Below, piece by piece: positions 1 through 6,510 of a stretch of DNA of 13,250 nt. A program made the position numbers and the translations under genes. Position 1 is the first letter of the stretch. Each line of letters opens with the position of its first letter. Under the pieces are notes generated by a model. It searched no databases. It was not told the DNA's origin and worked only from the letters and a program-made list of their open reading frames with translations. The DNA is from JBBRSC01 sp038245795 (lineage in GTDB: Bacteria > Actinomycetota > Acidimicrobiia > Acidimicrobiales > Microtrichaceae): positions 1 to 13,250 of the forward strand of contig JBBRSC010000077.1 of assembly GCA_038245795.1 (NCBI GenBank). The letters run 5' to 3'.

Positions 1-99
1 ATAACACTGAGTCACGCCCTGCGGCCGAGCATCTCAACCGAAGATTTCGCCCGCACCGCAGCTCGGCTCGATGTGCTGGCCGCTCTCTCCGGCGGGTAG
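1..99 (+). CDS. 3' end of an unidentified gene (partial)
   Basis: An open frame enters from the left edge and ends at TAG 97-99, giving 32 C-terminal residues that finish in LDVLAALSGG. The composition (Ala, Arg, Asp and Leu rich, with an amphipathic helix-like RTAARLDVLAAL stretch) is that of an ordinary cytosolic protein. The next gene begins 33 bases downstream on the same strand, so the two could be co-transcribed. The family cannot be recognised from so short a fragment, and the frame could be open by chance. Confidence 0.45.
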   Translation: MTLSHALRPSISTEDFARTAARLDVLAALSGG

Positions 100-132
100 G
101 GATTTCACCCCGGGGCGCTCGCGTCGACATCA

Positions 133-429
133 ATGGACCGTGTCAATCTCAACTCCACCCCCGAGGTTGTCGACGACCAAGAGATGTCGACCACATTGGA
201 CCCGCTCCAGACATCAACAGCGTCGATGTTGGAGCGTGTGGGTCTGGCGTTCTCCCGTGCATATGGACACTTCAGCGTGATGATGGATCCCTCGTTCAAC
301 ATCGTCTGGGCATCGGACACCTTGGAGCCCATTTTCGGCTGGTCCGATGCGGTCGGACGAAACGTGATCGATCTGGTGCACCCCGACGACGTGGAGCTGG
401 CCCTGGCGGGCGTCGAGTACCACGCCTAG
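133..429 (+). pseudogene. PAS-domain 5' fragment of an amber-interrupted diguanylate cyclase
   Basis: The 98 residues start with an acidic linker, followed from about residue 33 by the first half of a PAS sensor fold: a FSVMMDPSFNIVWAS strand pair, FGWSDAVGRNVIDLVHPDD helices, then a stop at TAG 427-429. Without a frame change the same frame continues after the stop with the rest of the PAS fold (ADFDPTW, then RIAHADGSWVLAEVAIFNQ), then a GAF-like region and GGDEF. The fragment is therefore the N-terminal quarter of one 465-codon gene rather than a complete small protein. GCC-TAG-GCC is one transition away from CAG (Gln). ATG 133 is the first start after the upstream TAG at 97-99, and no clear Shine-Dalgarno precedes it; ATG 184 is an alternative. 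A sequencing error, a real nonsense mutation and readthrough cannot be told apart from sequence alone. Confidence 0.75.
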
Positions 430-525
430 GCCGCGACGGCCTACGCCGACTTCGATCCGACGTGGCTTCCTGAGTACTCAACGATCCGCATCGCCCACGC
501 CGACGGCTCGTGGGTCCTGGCCGAG

Positions 526-1530
526 GTGGCCATCTTCAATCAGATGGAAGACCCGGAGCTCGGAACCCTGTTGGGCATTGGGAGGCGCGGCCAGGACCGG
601 ACTGATCTGGCCCGTTCGATCGACCTCCTTGGGAGCGGCGCGCCGATTGATGAAGTGCTCCCGGTGGTTGCCCGACTCATGGACTGCACGTTCGATGGTT
701 GCCGCACGCAGATCCTCTGGTGGGACAGCGGCCGGGAGATCATCGAACGAGCGTCCGATGGCGGTCCGTTGCCGGTGCCGCCCGACGAACTGATCTCGAT
801 GGCGCGCGTCACCGCCGAGATCCAACAGATCACCGATCGCCGCGAGGGCGACGGGTTCCAGGCGGTATGGGCTGTTCCAGTCACCGCGCCGGGTCGCGGC
901 GACGTGGTGGGCTGTCTCGTGATCTGGTGTCGGGCAGATCTTGAGTTGATCATCGGGCCGCAACAGCCGGTCCATCAGGCGGTTCGGTTGGCCTCGCTGG
1001 CGATCGTGGATCACCACTCAAAGGCTGCGCTCCGCTGGGAGGCCACGCACGATCCGCTCACAACACTGCACAATCGAGCCGGGTTCGGCGCCCAGGTCAC
1101 AATGTCCAACGCCACGAGCGCGTTGTTGTTCATCGACCTCGACGACTTCAAACCCATCAACGATCGACTCGGACACGAAGCGGGCGACGCCGTGCTGGTC
1201 GAAGTGGGTCGCAGAATTGTTTCGGCCGTTCGGCCCATTGATCGCGTGGCGCGACTCGGTGGAGACGAGTTCGCGGTCCTCTGTCCTGACTTGGCCGACG
1301 AGCGGACCGCGGTGGGGATCGCGCGTCGGGTCATCGACGTGGTGTCCCGTCCGATCAGCATCGGCGGCGAACCAGTGACCGTTGGTGCGAGCATCGGAGT
1401 GGCGATGGGATCGGGGCTGGCTGACCGGTCGACGCTGATCCGGCGTGCGGACGAAGCGATGTATCGGGCCAAGGCAGCAGGGTCCTGCCAGGTCGCCGTG
1501 GCGGCATCGCCGACCGTCGCCGACTACTGA
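526..1530 (+). CDS. Diguanylate cyclase (GAF-like plus GGDEF), 3' part of an interrupted gene
   Basis: GGDEF enzymes condense two GTP into the second messenger cyclic di-GMP. Residue numbers count from GTG 526. A remnant of PAS comes first, then a GAF-like segment at about 30-155 (strands such as TQILWWDSG and VWAVPVTAPG), then the catalytic domain from HDPLTTLHNR (175). The metal-binding strand is LLFIDLDDFKPIND, and the active-site GGDEF is exact at 245-249 (bases 1258-1272). The product-inhibition site RxxD (RPID, bases 1231-1242) lies five residues before it, so feedback control is predicted. The frame is the same as the PAS fragment at 133-429, with only TAG 427-429 between them. GTG 526 is the first possible start after that TAG but has no Shine-Dalgarno, so independent translation of this part is doubtful. 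No membrane segment is seen, so the protein should be cytosolic. Confidence 0.85.
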   Translation: MAIFNQMEDPELGTLLGIGRRGQDRTDLARSIDLLGSGAPIDEVLPVVARLMDCTFDGCRTQILWWDSGREIIERASDGGPLPVPPDELISMARVTAEIQQITDRREGDGFQAVWAVPVTAPGRGDVVGCLVIWCRADLELIIGPQQPVHQAVRLASLAIVDHHSKAALRWEATHDPLTTLHNRAGFGAQVTMSNATSALLFIDLDDFKPINDRLGHEAGDAVLVEVGRRIVSAVRPIDRVARLGGDEFAVLCPDLADERTAVGIARRVIDVVSRPISIGGEPVTVGASIGVAMGSGLADRSTLIRRADEAMYRAKAAGSCQVAVAASPTVADY

Positions 1531-1581
1531 GCCGTAGCGTTCGTCGGGGAGCGGCCGTCGGGTTTCTGCAAAGCTGCTCAC

Positions 1582-2904
1582 ATGCGTGAACATGCTTCGA
1601 ACTCTGGAACCGAAACCACACCCAGGGTCGTCGCGGTGTCGAACCTCGACCAAGCAATGGTGGTGAGGTCTGGGGCCAAGCTCGCACTCATGGTGGCGAT
1701 CGCGATGCTCGCGGCGTGTTCGGGCAGCGATACGGCAACGGCAACGCTGGACGCCAACTCGATTCCCAGCACCTCGGCTGTTGGCGCGAGCTCGAACGGC
1801 GCAGCAGGCGGCACAGCGACCACCCTCGCTGCGAAGGGTGCCGCCACGGCGCTGTATCCCGGCTACGAGAGCACGCAGTACGCCGGCACCAGCAACTGGC
1901 TCTGCCGACCAGACACCGACGACATCTGCGATTCGGGCCTCGATGTCACGACTGTTGCCGCTGACGGCACGCTCACGACCCAGCCCTGGACGAAAGCGGA
2001 CGATCCGAAAATTGACTGCTTCTACGTCTACCCGACCATTTCCACCGACCCGACACCCAACTCGGATCTCACCCCCTCGCCGGGCCAGGAGGGAGCCTCC
2101 GCGCTCGCTCAGGCCGCTCGACTGGGCTCGGTGTGTCGTGTATTTGCGCCGGTATATCGTCAGCGAACACTGACGGGAATGACCGCCGCGCTGGGTGGAG
2201 CGAAGCAGGACGCGTCCGTCGGCGAAACGGCCTACGGCGACGTGCTGGATGCGTTCAAGCAGTACATGTCGCACGACAACAACGGTCGAGGTGTTGTCCT
2301 CATCGGTCATTCGCAGGGCTCGTATCAGTTGTCACGACTGATCAAAGAAGAGATCGACCCGTTGCCCGAGGCGCGGGATCGACTCATTGCTGCGTACCTC
2401 GCTGGGGCTGCGGTGAGCGTGCCCGCTGGGAAGGATGTGGGCGGCGAGTTCAAGAACGTGCCGCTTTGCCGGGCACGCAATCAGCTGTCGTGCTTCCTGT
2501 CGTGGGAGTCGTTCCGCGTGACATCGCCTCCGCCGCCGAACTCGCTGTTCGGACGCGTCGATGATGGCGGGGTTGCTGCCTGCAACATTCCCTCGTCCCT
2601 GGCGGGTGGGAAGTCGGAACTGGGTTCGGTCTTCGTGGCCGGTCGACCCTGGGTGTCGAACGCCACGATCTCGACTCCCTTCGTGTCGACCCCCGGTCTC
2701 GTGAGCGGCGAGTGCGTCAACAAGAACGGGTTCGGCTACCTCGAGGTGACCGTGAACGGCGATCCGGCCGACCCGCGTGCCGATGACATCGGCGGCGATC
2801 TGACACCGCAATGGGGTCTGCATCTTCAGGATGTGTTCCTGGTGATGCAGGACATCGTCGATCTGGTCAACGAGCAGGCCGCCGCCTACCTGTCGAGCCA
2901 CTGA
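1582..2904 (+). CDS. DUF3089-type alpha/beta-hydrolase lipoprotein
   Basis: This 440-residue exported protein resembles the DUF3089 family, which has an alpha/beta-hydrolase fold and mostly unknown substrates. A hydrophobic stretch (LALMVAIAMLA) ends in a lipobox LAAC with Cys46, so it is probably a membrane-anchored lipoprotein. A Ser/Thr/Ala-rich linker follows. Family-like segments are YPGYESTQYAG with W-LCRP, IDCFYVYPTIS, VFAPVYRQ and the nucleophile elbow GHSQG at 242-246 (Ser244, bases 2311-2313). Near the C-terminus, WGLHLQDVFLVMQDI places His414 where DUF3089 proteins have HxxDYxLF, a likely catalytic His. The n-region before the hydrophobic segment is long (33 residues). In-frame ATG 1657 or GTG 1660 would give a compact lipoprotein signal, and neither start has a clear Shine-Dalgarno. 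The gene sits 51 bases after the cyclase and 188 bases before the transport operon and is probably its own unit. The reaction cannot be named. Confidence 0.85.
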   Translation: MREHASNSGTETTPRVVAVSNLDQAMVVRSGAKLALMVAIAMLAACSGSDTATATLDANSIPSTSAVGASSNGAAGGTATTLAAKGAATALYPGYESTQYAGTSNWLCRPDTDDICDSGLDVTTVAADGTLTTQPWTKADDPKIDCFYVYPTISTDPTPNSDLTPSPGQEGASALAQAARLGSVCRVFAPVYRQRTLTGMTAALGGAKQDASVGETAYGDVLDAFKQYMSHDNNGRGVVLIGHSQGSYQLSRLIKEEIDPLPEARDRLIAAYLAGAAVSVPAGKDVGGEFKNVPLCRARNQLSCFLSWESFRVTSPPPPNSLFGRVDDGGVAACNIPSSLAGGKSELGSVFVAGRPWVSNATISTPFVSTPGLVSGECVNKNGFGYLEVTVNGDPADPRADDIGGDLTPQWGLHLQDVFLVMQDIVDLVNEQAAAYLSSH

Positions 2905-2981
2905 CGGTCGTCGCCTCAAAGCGCCTTCAAACGTGCAGCGTTCGGTCGATGTCGGCCTTGCGTGAGCCGTTGGAAACCAGC

Positions 2982-3011
2982 GGGTAACGGCTGGGCGAAC
3001 AGTCGCTGAAC
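2982..3011. promoter_or_regulatory. PHO-box-like direct repeat upstream of the pst-type operon
   Basis: The 188-bp gap at 2905-3092 holds GGCGAAC (2994-3000) and GCTGAAC (3005-3011), spaced exactly 11 bases start to start, with a weaker GGGTAAC at 2982-2988. Read on the opposite strand these are GTTCAGC and GTTCGCC. Actinobacterial PhoP sites described in Streptomyces are 11-nt direct repeats of GTTCACC, so these units differ by one base each. The site is 81 bases before the start of a phosphate-type transporter operon, where a PhoP site is expected. No convincing -10 hexamer was found between the site and the gene. The rest of the gap shows nothing else that can be supported. Confidence 0.4.
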
Positions 3012-3092
3012 AAGGCGTCCGGAGCTTGGTGTCCCCCATGCGGGAGCTGCGAGAGTCGAGAGGAGCAGGATCGGCCACTCGGAGACGCCTCA

Positions 3093-5348
3093 ATGATTCG
3101 AACCAATCAGTGGGTCGCAGAGCCGCGACGGCGCGCGTGGCCCCGGGTCGCGTCTGCCATTGCGTTGGTTGCTGCGCTGAGCGTCTTCGCCTCCTTCAGC
3201 AACGGCGTGGGCGCCGAGCCGGGGCGACTCTCACAGTTCGACCGGCCGATTCCGGCCGGGTTCGTGCCCACTCTGTCGGTTGTCGAGCCCACAGGTGGTG
3301 CGGTGTATGGCGAGAAGGTCATCGTTCGATGGACGGGGATGGCACCTGGAACGGCATTTCTCCAGCAGTGCCCGACCCCGGAACGAGCGCAGGCCTTCAA
3401 CGGGGCGACGTTCAGCTCGTGCGATTCGGGCTCGACGGTGGTGGCGAACACCGCAGCAGACGGCACGGGCAGCGCCGAGTTCGTGCTCTTTCCGAAGGTC
3501 TTCTTTGTTGGTCAAGCCGATCGTTTCCAGCAGAACTGCCAGGGCGGCGATTTCTGCGAGATCAGAGTGTCGAGTTGTTCGCTCGACTACGGCGACAATG
3601 TCGCCGCCCATGTGATCGCTCCGCAGGCCCGCCCCGGGGCACTGGTGGACGAGGACGGCGACATGGTTCCAGCTCGACCGCCAACGTATGTGCCCCCGGC
3701 TCCGCCCGCCGTTACAAACTACAAAGCACCCCCGCCCCGACCAACGAATCGGGCGACCGTTTTCGGCGCGGGTGGCACCGGCGCTGGTCTGGCCCTCGAG
3801 GCACTCAGCGCTCAGAGCCTGGCGTCTGACAACGGCGTCGATGTCTCATATGCCGCACGGACGGTCGACAACGGCTACGAGGCGATGATGGAGGACAAGA
3901 ACGACTTTGCCGTTGCTGGGTTCCCGCTGCTCCCCAACTCGTTTTTCTCGACGCCGCCTGGGGCAACACCTTCGGATGCTGCGGCCTTGGCGGAAAAGCG
4001 GGCGCTCGCCGCCACGACCAACGCCAATCTGGTCTATGTGCCTGTGGCAGCCGGATCGCTCGATGCGGTGTACGACATCAATGTTGTCGGACTCCAACAG
4101 AATGAGCTCCGGGTCAGCCAGGACGCGCTTGCGGTCATGGTGGGTACAAAGTCCGGAGTGCGTCTTGGAACCGGTGCGCAGGCGGTGGACAACTTCACGA
4201 TTCTCGGAAACACGGGATGGGATTCAGCCCAACGATGTCGTATTCCGGCCAAGACGTTGTCGAGCCTCGGTGACCCCCAATCCAGTTTCACTGCGATCAC
4301 ATATGCCGGCAGAAGCGAGGTGAGTAGCACCAACTGGAAAGTCAGCGAATTCATTCGTGCCACCAGACCTGCCCTCACCGACCGACCCGCCAATGATCCC
4401 GATTTTTTCAAGAGTGCCCTCGCCAAGAGGGATAAGGCGGAACGGACCGGCTCCAACGCGCTTGCGTTGTCGATGGTTGACCTGAGCCTCGATCCGCTCT
4501 CGCCGGACTCATTGTCGGTGCAATGGCAGCGACGGTCGGGCCGCATCGGCTTGATCGATCACGCCTATTCACTCAAGTACAGCAACCGGCTGGGCTCGAT
4601 ACAGAACCCATCGGGCGCCTACGTGCTGCCGTCGCAAGCCGGAGTGACCGCAACGTTGAAGCAGGCGACGATTGACAGAACGAAGGGCCTCGTCAATGTC
4701 GGCTTTGGTGGAACGGATCCCTCCGCCTACCCACTGACGATGCTGTACTACGTGGCGGTTCCGAAAACGCTGACGGCATCGCTCACGGCTGAGAACGCGA
4801 AGGATCTCAATGAGTTCCTCACCTATGCCGTGTCACCCGCTGGTCAAGCAGCAGTGGGATCGATCGGGTACACCCCGTTGACGACAGAGCTCACAGCCTT
4901 CGCCACCGAGCAGATCGCCAAGATCGGCCAAGCGGTTCCCGAGACCACCACAACCACCGCGCCCGACGCGACGACTGATGCGGCGGATCCCGGTTCAACG
5001 GTGCCGGCGTCAACGGGTGGCGGAAGCTCGGGTGGCGGAAGCTCGGGTGGCCTTGGGGGTTCTGGGTCGAGGGGTTCGAGCGGCGGGTTCGGCGGCAGCA
5101 GTGTCGACGGCGCTGGAGGGGACGCGCCCACACTGAGTCCCGAGACTGCAGCTCCGGCCGTTGATCCCAACGTCACGGTGACTGGAGAGGACTCCGGCCC
5201 GCTCGCAGCGATTGCTCGGGTGGCTGGCGACCTGTTGGGGATGCCGGGGATCTCTCCAGGCTTGGTGCTCCTGGGCCTCATCGGATCGGTTGCGTGTATC
5301 GCCGGGCCGGTCATGGGCCGTGTTCGCGGGCGGAGACGAGCGTCGTGA
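3093..5348 (+). CDS. Membrane-tethered PstS-like binding protein with N-terminal neocarzinostatin-like domain
   Basis: This 751-residue secreted protein is the first gene of the transporter operon. Visible parts in order: a Sec-type signal peptide (about 1-41, RRR n-region); a beta domain (about 58-177) with the spacing of neocarzinostatin/macromomycin proteins, including two Cys pairs (93/110 and 149/155) and an extra Cys162; a Pro-rich linker (180-218); a PstS-like periplasmic-binding domain (about 219-612); a Thr- then Gly/Ser-rich stalk (615-700); and a membrane helix (about 720-742) with an RVRGRRRAS tail. The binding domain ends as PstS does (NEFLTYAVSPAGQ, then IGYTPLT). It keeps R407-x3-S411-x-T413, matching the RxxxSGT phosphate loop of E. 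coli PstS, but the Asp of DFGASD is replaced (DFAVAG, Gly276). GGAG lies 8 bases before ATG 3093. The stop overlaps the next start (GTGA). The ligand may be phosphate, another oxyanion or none. Confidence 0.8.
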   Translation: MIRTNQWVAEPRRRAWPRVASAIALVAALSVFASFSNGVGAEPGRLSQFDRPIPAGFVPTLSVVEPTGGAVYGEKVIVRWTGMAPGTAFLQQCPTPERAQAFNGATFSSCDSGSTVVANTAADGTGSAEFVLFPKVFFVGQADRFQQNCQGGDFCEIRVSSCSLDYGDNVAAHVIAPQARPGALVDEDGDMVPARPPTYVPPAPPAVTNYKAPPPRPTNRATVFGAGGTGAGLALEALSAQSLASDNGVDVSYAARTVDNGYEAMMEDKNDFAVAGFPLLPNSFFSTPPGATPSDAAALAEKRALAATTNANLVYVPVAAGSLDAVYDINVVGLQQNELRVSQDALAVMVGTKSGVRLGTGAQAVDNFTILGNTGWDSAQRCRIPAKTLSSLGDPQSSFTAITYAGRSEVSSTNWKVSEFIRATRPALTDRPANDPDFFKSALAKRDKAERTGSNALALSMVDLSLDPLSPDSLSVQWQRRSGRIGLIDHAYSLKYSNRLGSIQNPSGAYVLPSQAGVTATLKQATIDRTKGLVNVGFGGTDPSAYPLTMLYYVAVPKTLTASLTAENAKDLNEFLTYAVSPAGQAAVGSIGYTPLTTELTAFATEQIAKIGQAVPETTTTTAPDATTDAADPGSTVPASTGGGSSGGGSSGGLGGSGSRGSSGGFGGSSVDGAGGDAPTLSPETAAPAVDPNVTVTGEDSGPLAAIARVAGDLLGMPGISPGLVLLGLIGSVACIAGPVMGRVRGRRRAS
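5016..5050 (+). repeat. 15-nt tandem repeat encoding a GGGSS stalk
   Basis: GGTGGCGGAAGCTCG occurs at 5016-5030 and 5031-5045, and the first five bases of a third copy follow. It encodes GGGSS repeats inside the flexible stalk of the binding protein, just before its membrane anchor. Such codon-level repeats can change copy number by slippage and so vary stalk length. Confidence 0.75.
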
Positions 5349-6439
5349 GTGTCGACGTCGAGTCGGAACTGCCGATGGCCGATTACGCCTCGGCGGTGCG
5401 GATTGCCGATGCCCAATTGAATCCTGAGTTCGCCCCGCCTCCGAAAGCGCCGCGTTCCCCTGCTCCGACATGGCGCCGCACGGTCGGATCATTGGTGAGC
5501 CTGCTGGGCGTGGCGATCTGCGGCTTCCTAGTCTTCGAGTTGGTCTTCTCCGACGTCGTTGAGCAACGGGCTCAGACCCTTCTGCGCCCCGCCCTTGCTG
5601 ATCGGATGAAGGCGGAGCGGGTGGTCTCGTCGACGGGCACCGCCGCTGGGGAAGGTCAGGTCCAAGACAGTCTCTCAGCGCTCGGAACAGGAAACAGCGC
5701 GTCGGATGCCGCTGCCGCTCCCTCAGAACCTGTGGCGGCCGCCGCAACCGAGACCGACCAGCAACGAGCTTTCCGCAAGCCAGCGCTCGGGACACCCTTG
5801 GCGCTCATCTCGATCCCCTCTCTTGATGTCGAGCACGTCGTGATCGAGGGGTCCGGTCAAACCCAACTCACCGATGGTCCTGGCCACTACCGGGGCAGCG
5901 CGCTGCCTGGTCGGGTCGGCAACATCGTGATCGCCGGCCGCCGTGCGACATACGGGGCGCCGTTCCAGCGGATCGGCGAACTTCGTCGGGGCGACACGGT
6001 CAACCTGACGACGGGGGTTGGCGTCTACCGGTACAAGGTCGCTGAGACTTTTGTCGTGAAGCCGGGCGAGCGCGACGTGCTCGGCGAGGACGGGACCAAT
6101 CGCCTCACGCTCATCACCGCCAATTCGTCCTACTCGGCACGGGGTCGGCTCGTCGTCGTCGCTCGCCTGACGGGTTCCGAGGATGCGGCACCCCCGGTGC
6201 TGCAACCCGCCGTCGTCGGCGAGATCCCCATCTCGGAATTGGGTCTTGATCGTGATACGACGGCGTGGGCTCCGGTCATCATTTTCAGCCAGGCGCTTCT
6301 GCTGCTGTGGTGGCTTCGTCGGCGTCTCGCCCGTTCGTGGTCGGCAGCCAGCACCTGGATCGTGGTCGCTCCGATCTCACTCGCCGTTGGACTGTTGTTG
6401 ATGGAGAGCCTCAGTCGGCTCCTGCCATCGACCCTGTGA
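5345..6439 (+). CDS. Pseudo-sortase: class-E-like sortase fold lacking catalytic His and Cys
   Basis: The 364-residue protein starts at GTG 5345, overlapping the upstream stop (GTGA) with GGAG 9 bases before it. It has an acidic/Pro N-terminus, a membrane helix at about 47-68, an Ala/Ser linker, a sortase beta-barrel at about 147-276, and two C-terminal membrane helices (about 309-325 and 337-355). The barrel is easy to recognise from GPGHYRGSALPG, NIVIAG, TYGAPF, GDTVNLTT and YSARGRLVVVARL. In active sortases the segments read AGHRTTYG and LT(T)TCxPxYSAR. Here they read AGRRATYG (Arg199 for His, codon CGC at 5939-5941) and LTLITANSSYSAR (Ala259 for Cys, GCC at 6119-6121). Only the third catalytic residue, Arg266, remains. 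Transpeptidation is therefore not expected. The frame is open and in an intact operon, so it is not simply a decaying gene. A scaffold role for the tethered binding proteins is an inference. Confidence 0.85.
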   Translation: MSVDVESELPMADYASAVRIADAQLNPEFAPPPKAPRSPAPTWRRTVGSLVSLLGVAICGFLVFELVFSDVVEQRAQTLLRPALADRMKAERVVSSTGTAAGEGQVQDSLSALGTGNSASDAAAAPSEPVAAAATETDQQRAFRKPALGTPLALISIPSLDVEHVVIEGSGQTQLTDGPGHYRGSALPGRVGNIVIAGRRATYGAPFQRIGELRRGDTVNLTTGVGVYRYKVAETFVVKPGERDVLGEDGTNRLTLITANSSYSARGRLVVVARLTGSEDAAPPVLQPAVVGEIPISELGLDRDTTAWAPVIIFSQALLLLWWLRRRLARSWSAASTWIVVAPISLAVGLLLMESLSRLLPSTL

Positions 6440-6456
6440 GTGTTGTGAGAGAAGCA

Positions 6457-6510
6457 ATGAGTGGTCAGCGCGTGAAGGAAGACGAGTCCAGAAGCGAGGG
6501 GACATCATGA
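6457..6510 (+). CDS. Possible 17-residue leader ORF ahead of pstC
   Basis: An ATG at 6457 preceded by AGAGAAG opens a 17-codon frame (MSGQRVKEDESRSEGTS) whose TGA at 6508-6510 overlaps the pstC start as ATGA. It fills most of the 67-base gap between the pseudo-sortase and pstC. The product is charged and resembles no known peptide. Its only plausible role would be translational coupling, as at the other operon junctions. It may be chance, since pstC has its own Shine-Dalgarno within the ORF. Confidence 0.25.
   Translation: MSGQRVKEDESRSEGTS

Noticed and set aside
427..429. Recoding of TAG as an amino acid (for example pyrrolysine)
   Set aside because: TAG also seems to end the upstream frame at 97-99, and no PylT/PylS or matching gene type is seen; a Gln-to-stop mutation is simpler.
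1572..1602. GAAC and TTCGAAC words suggesting a LexA/SOS box near the lipoprotein start
   Set aside because: The spacing and symmetry do not fit TCGAAC-N4-GTTCGA; only half-sites match, and part lies within the coding start.
1018..2310. 430-codon - strand open frame
   Set aside because: It is opposite the GGDEF domain and the hydrolase, both clearly real on the + strand, and its composition is typical of a shadow frame.
2332..3093. Long - strand open frame of 253 codons opposite the lipoprotein gene
   Set aside because: It overlaps a recognisable DUF3089 gene, is Arg/His rich as antisense high-GC frames are, and has no recognisable motif.
5160..5345. LPXTG-type sorting signal at the end of the first binding protein
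   Set aside because: The helix and basic tail are present, but no LPXTG, LAXTG or similar pentapeptide precedes them; the same holds for the second binding protein.
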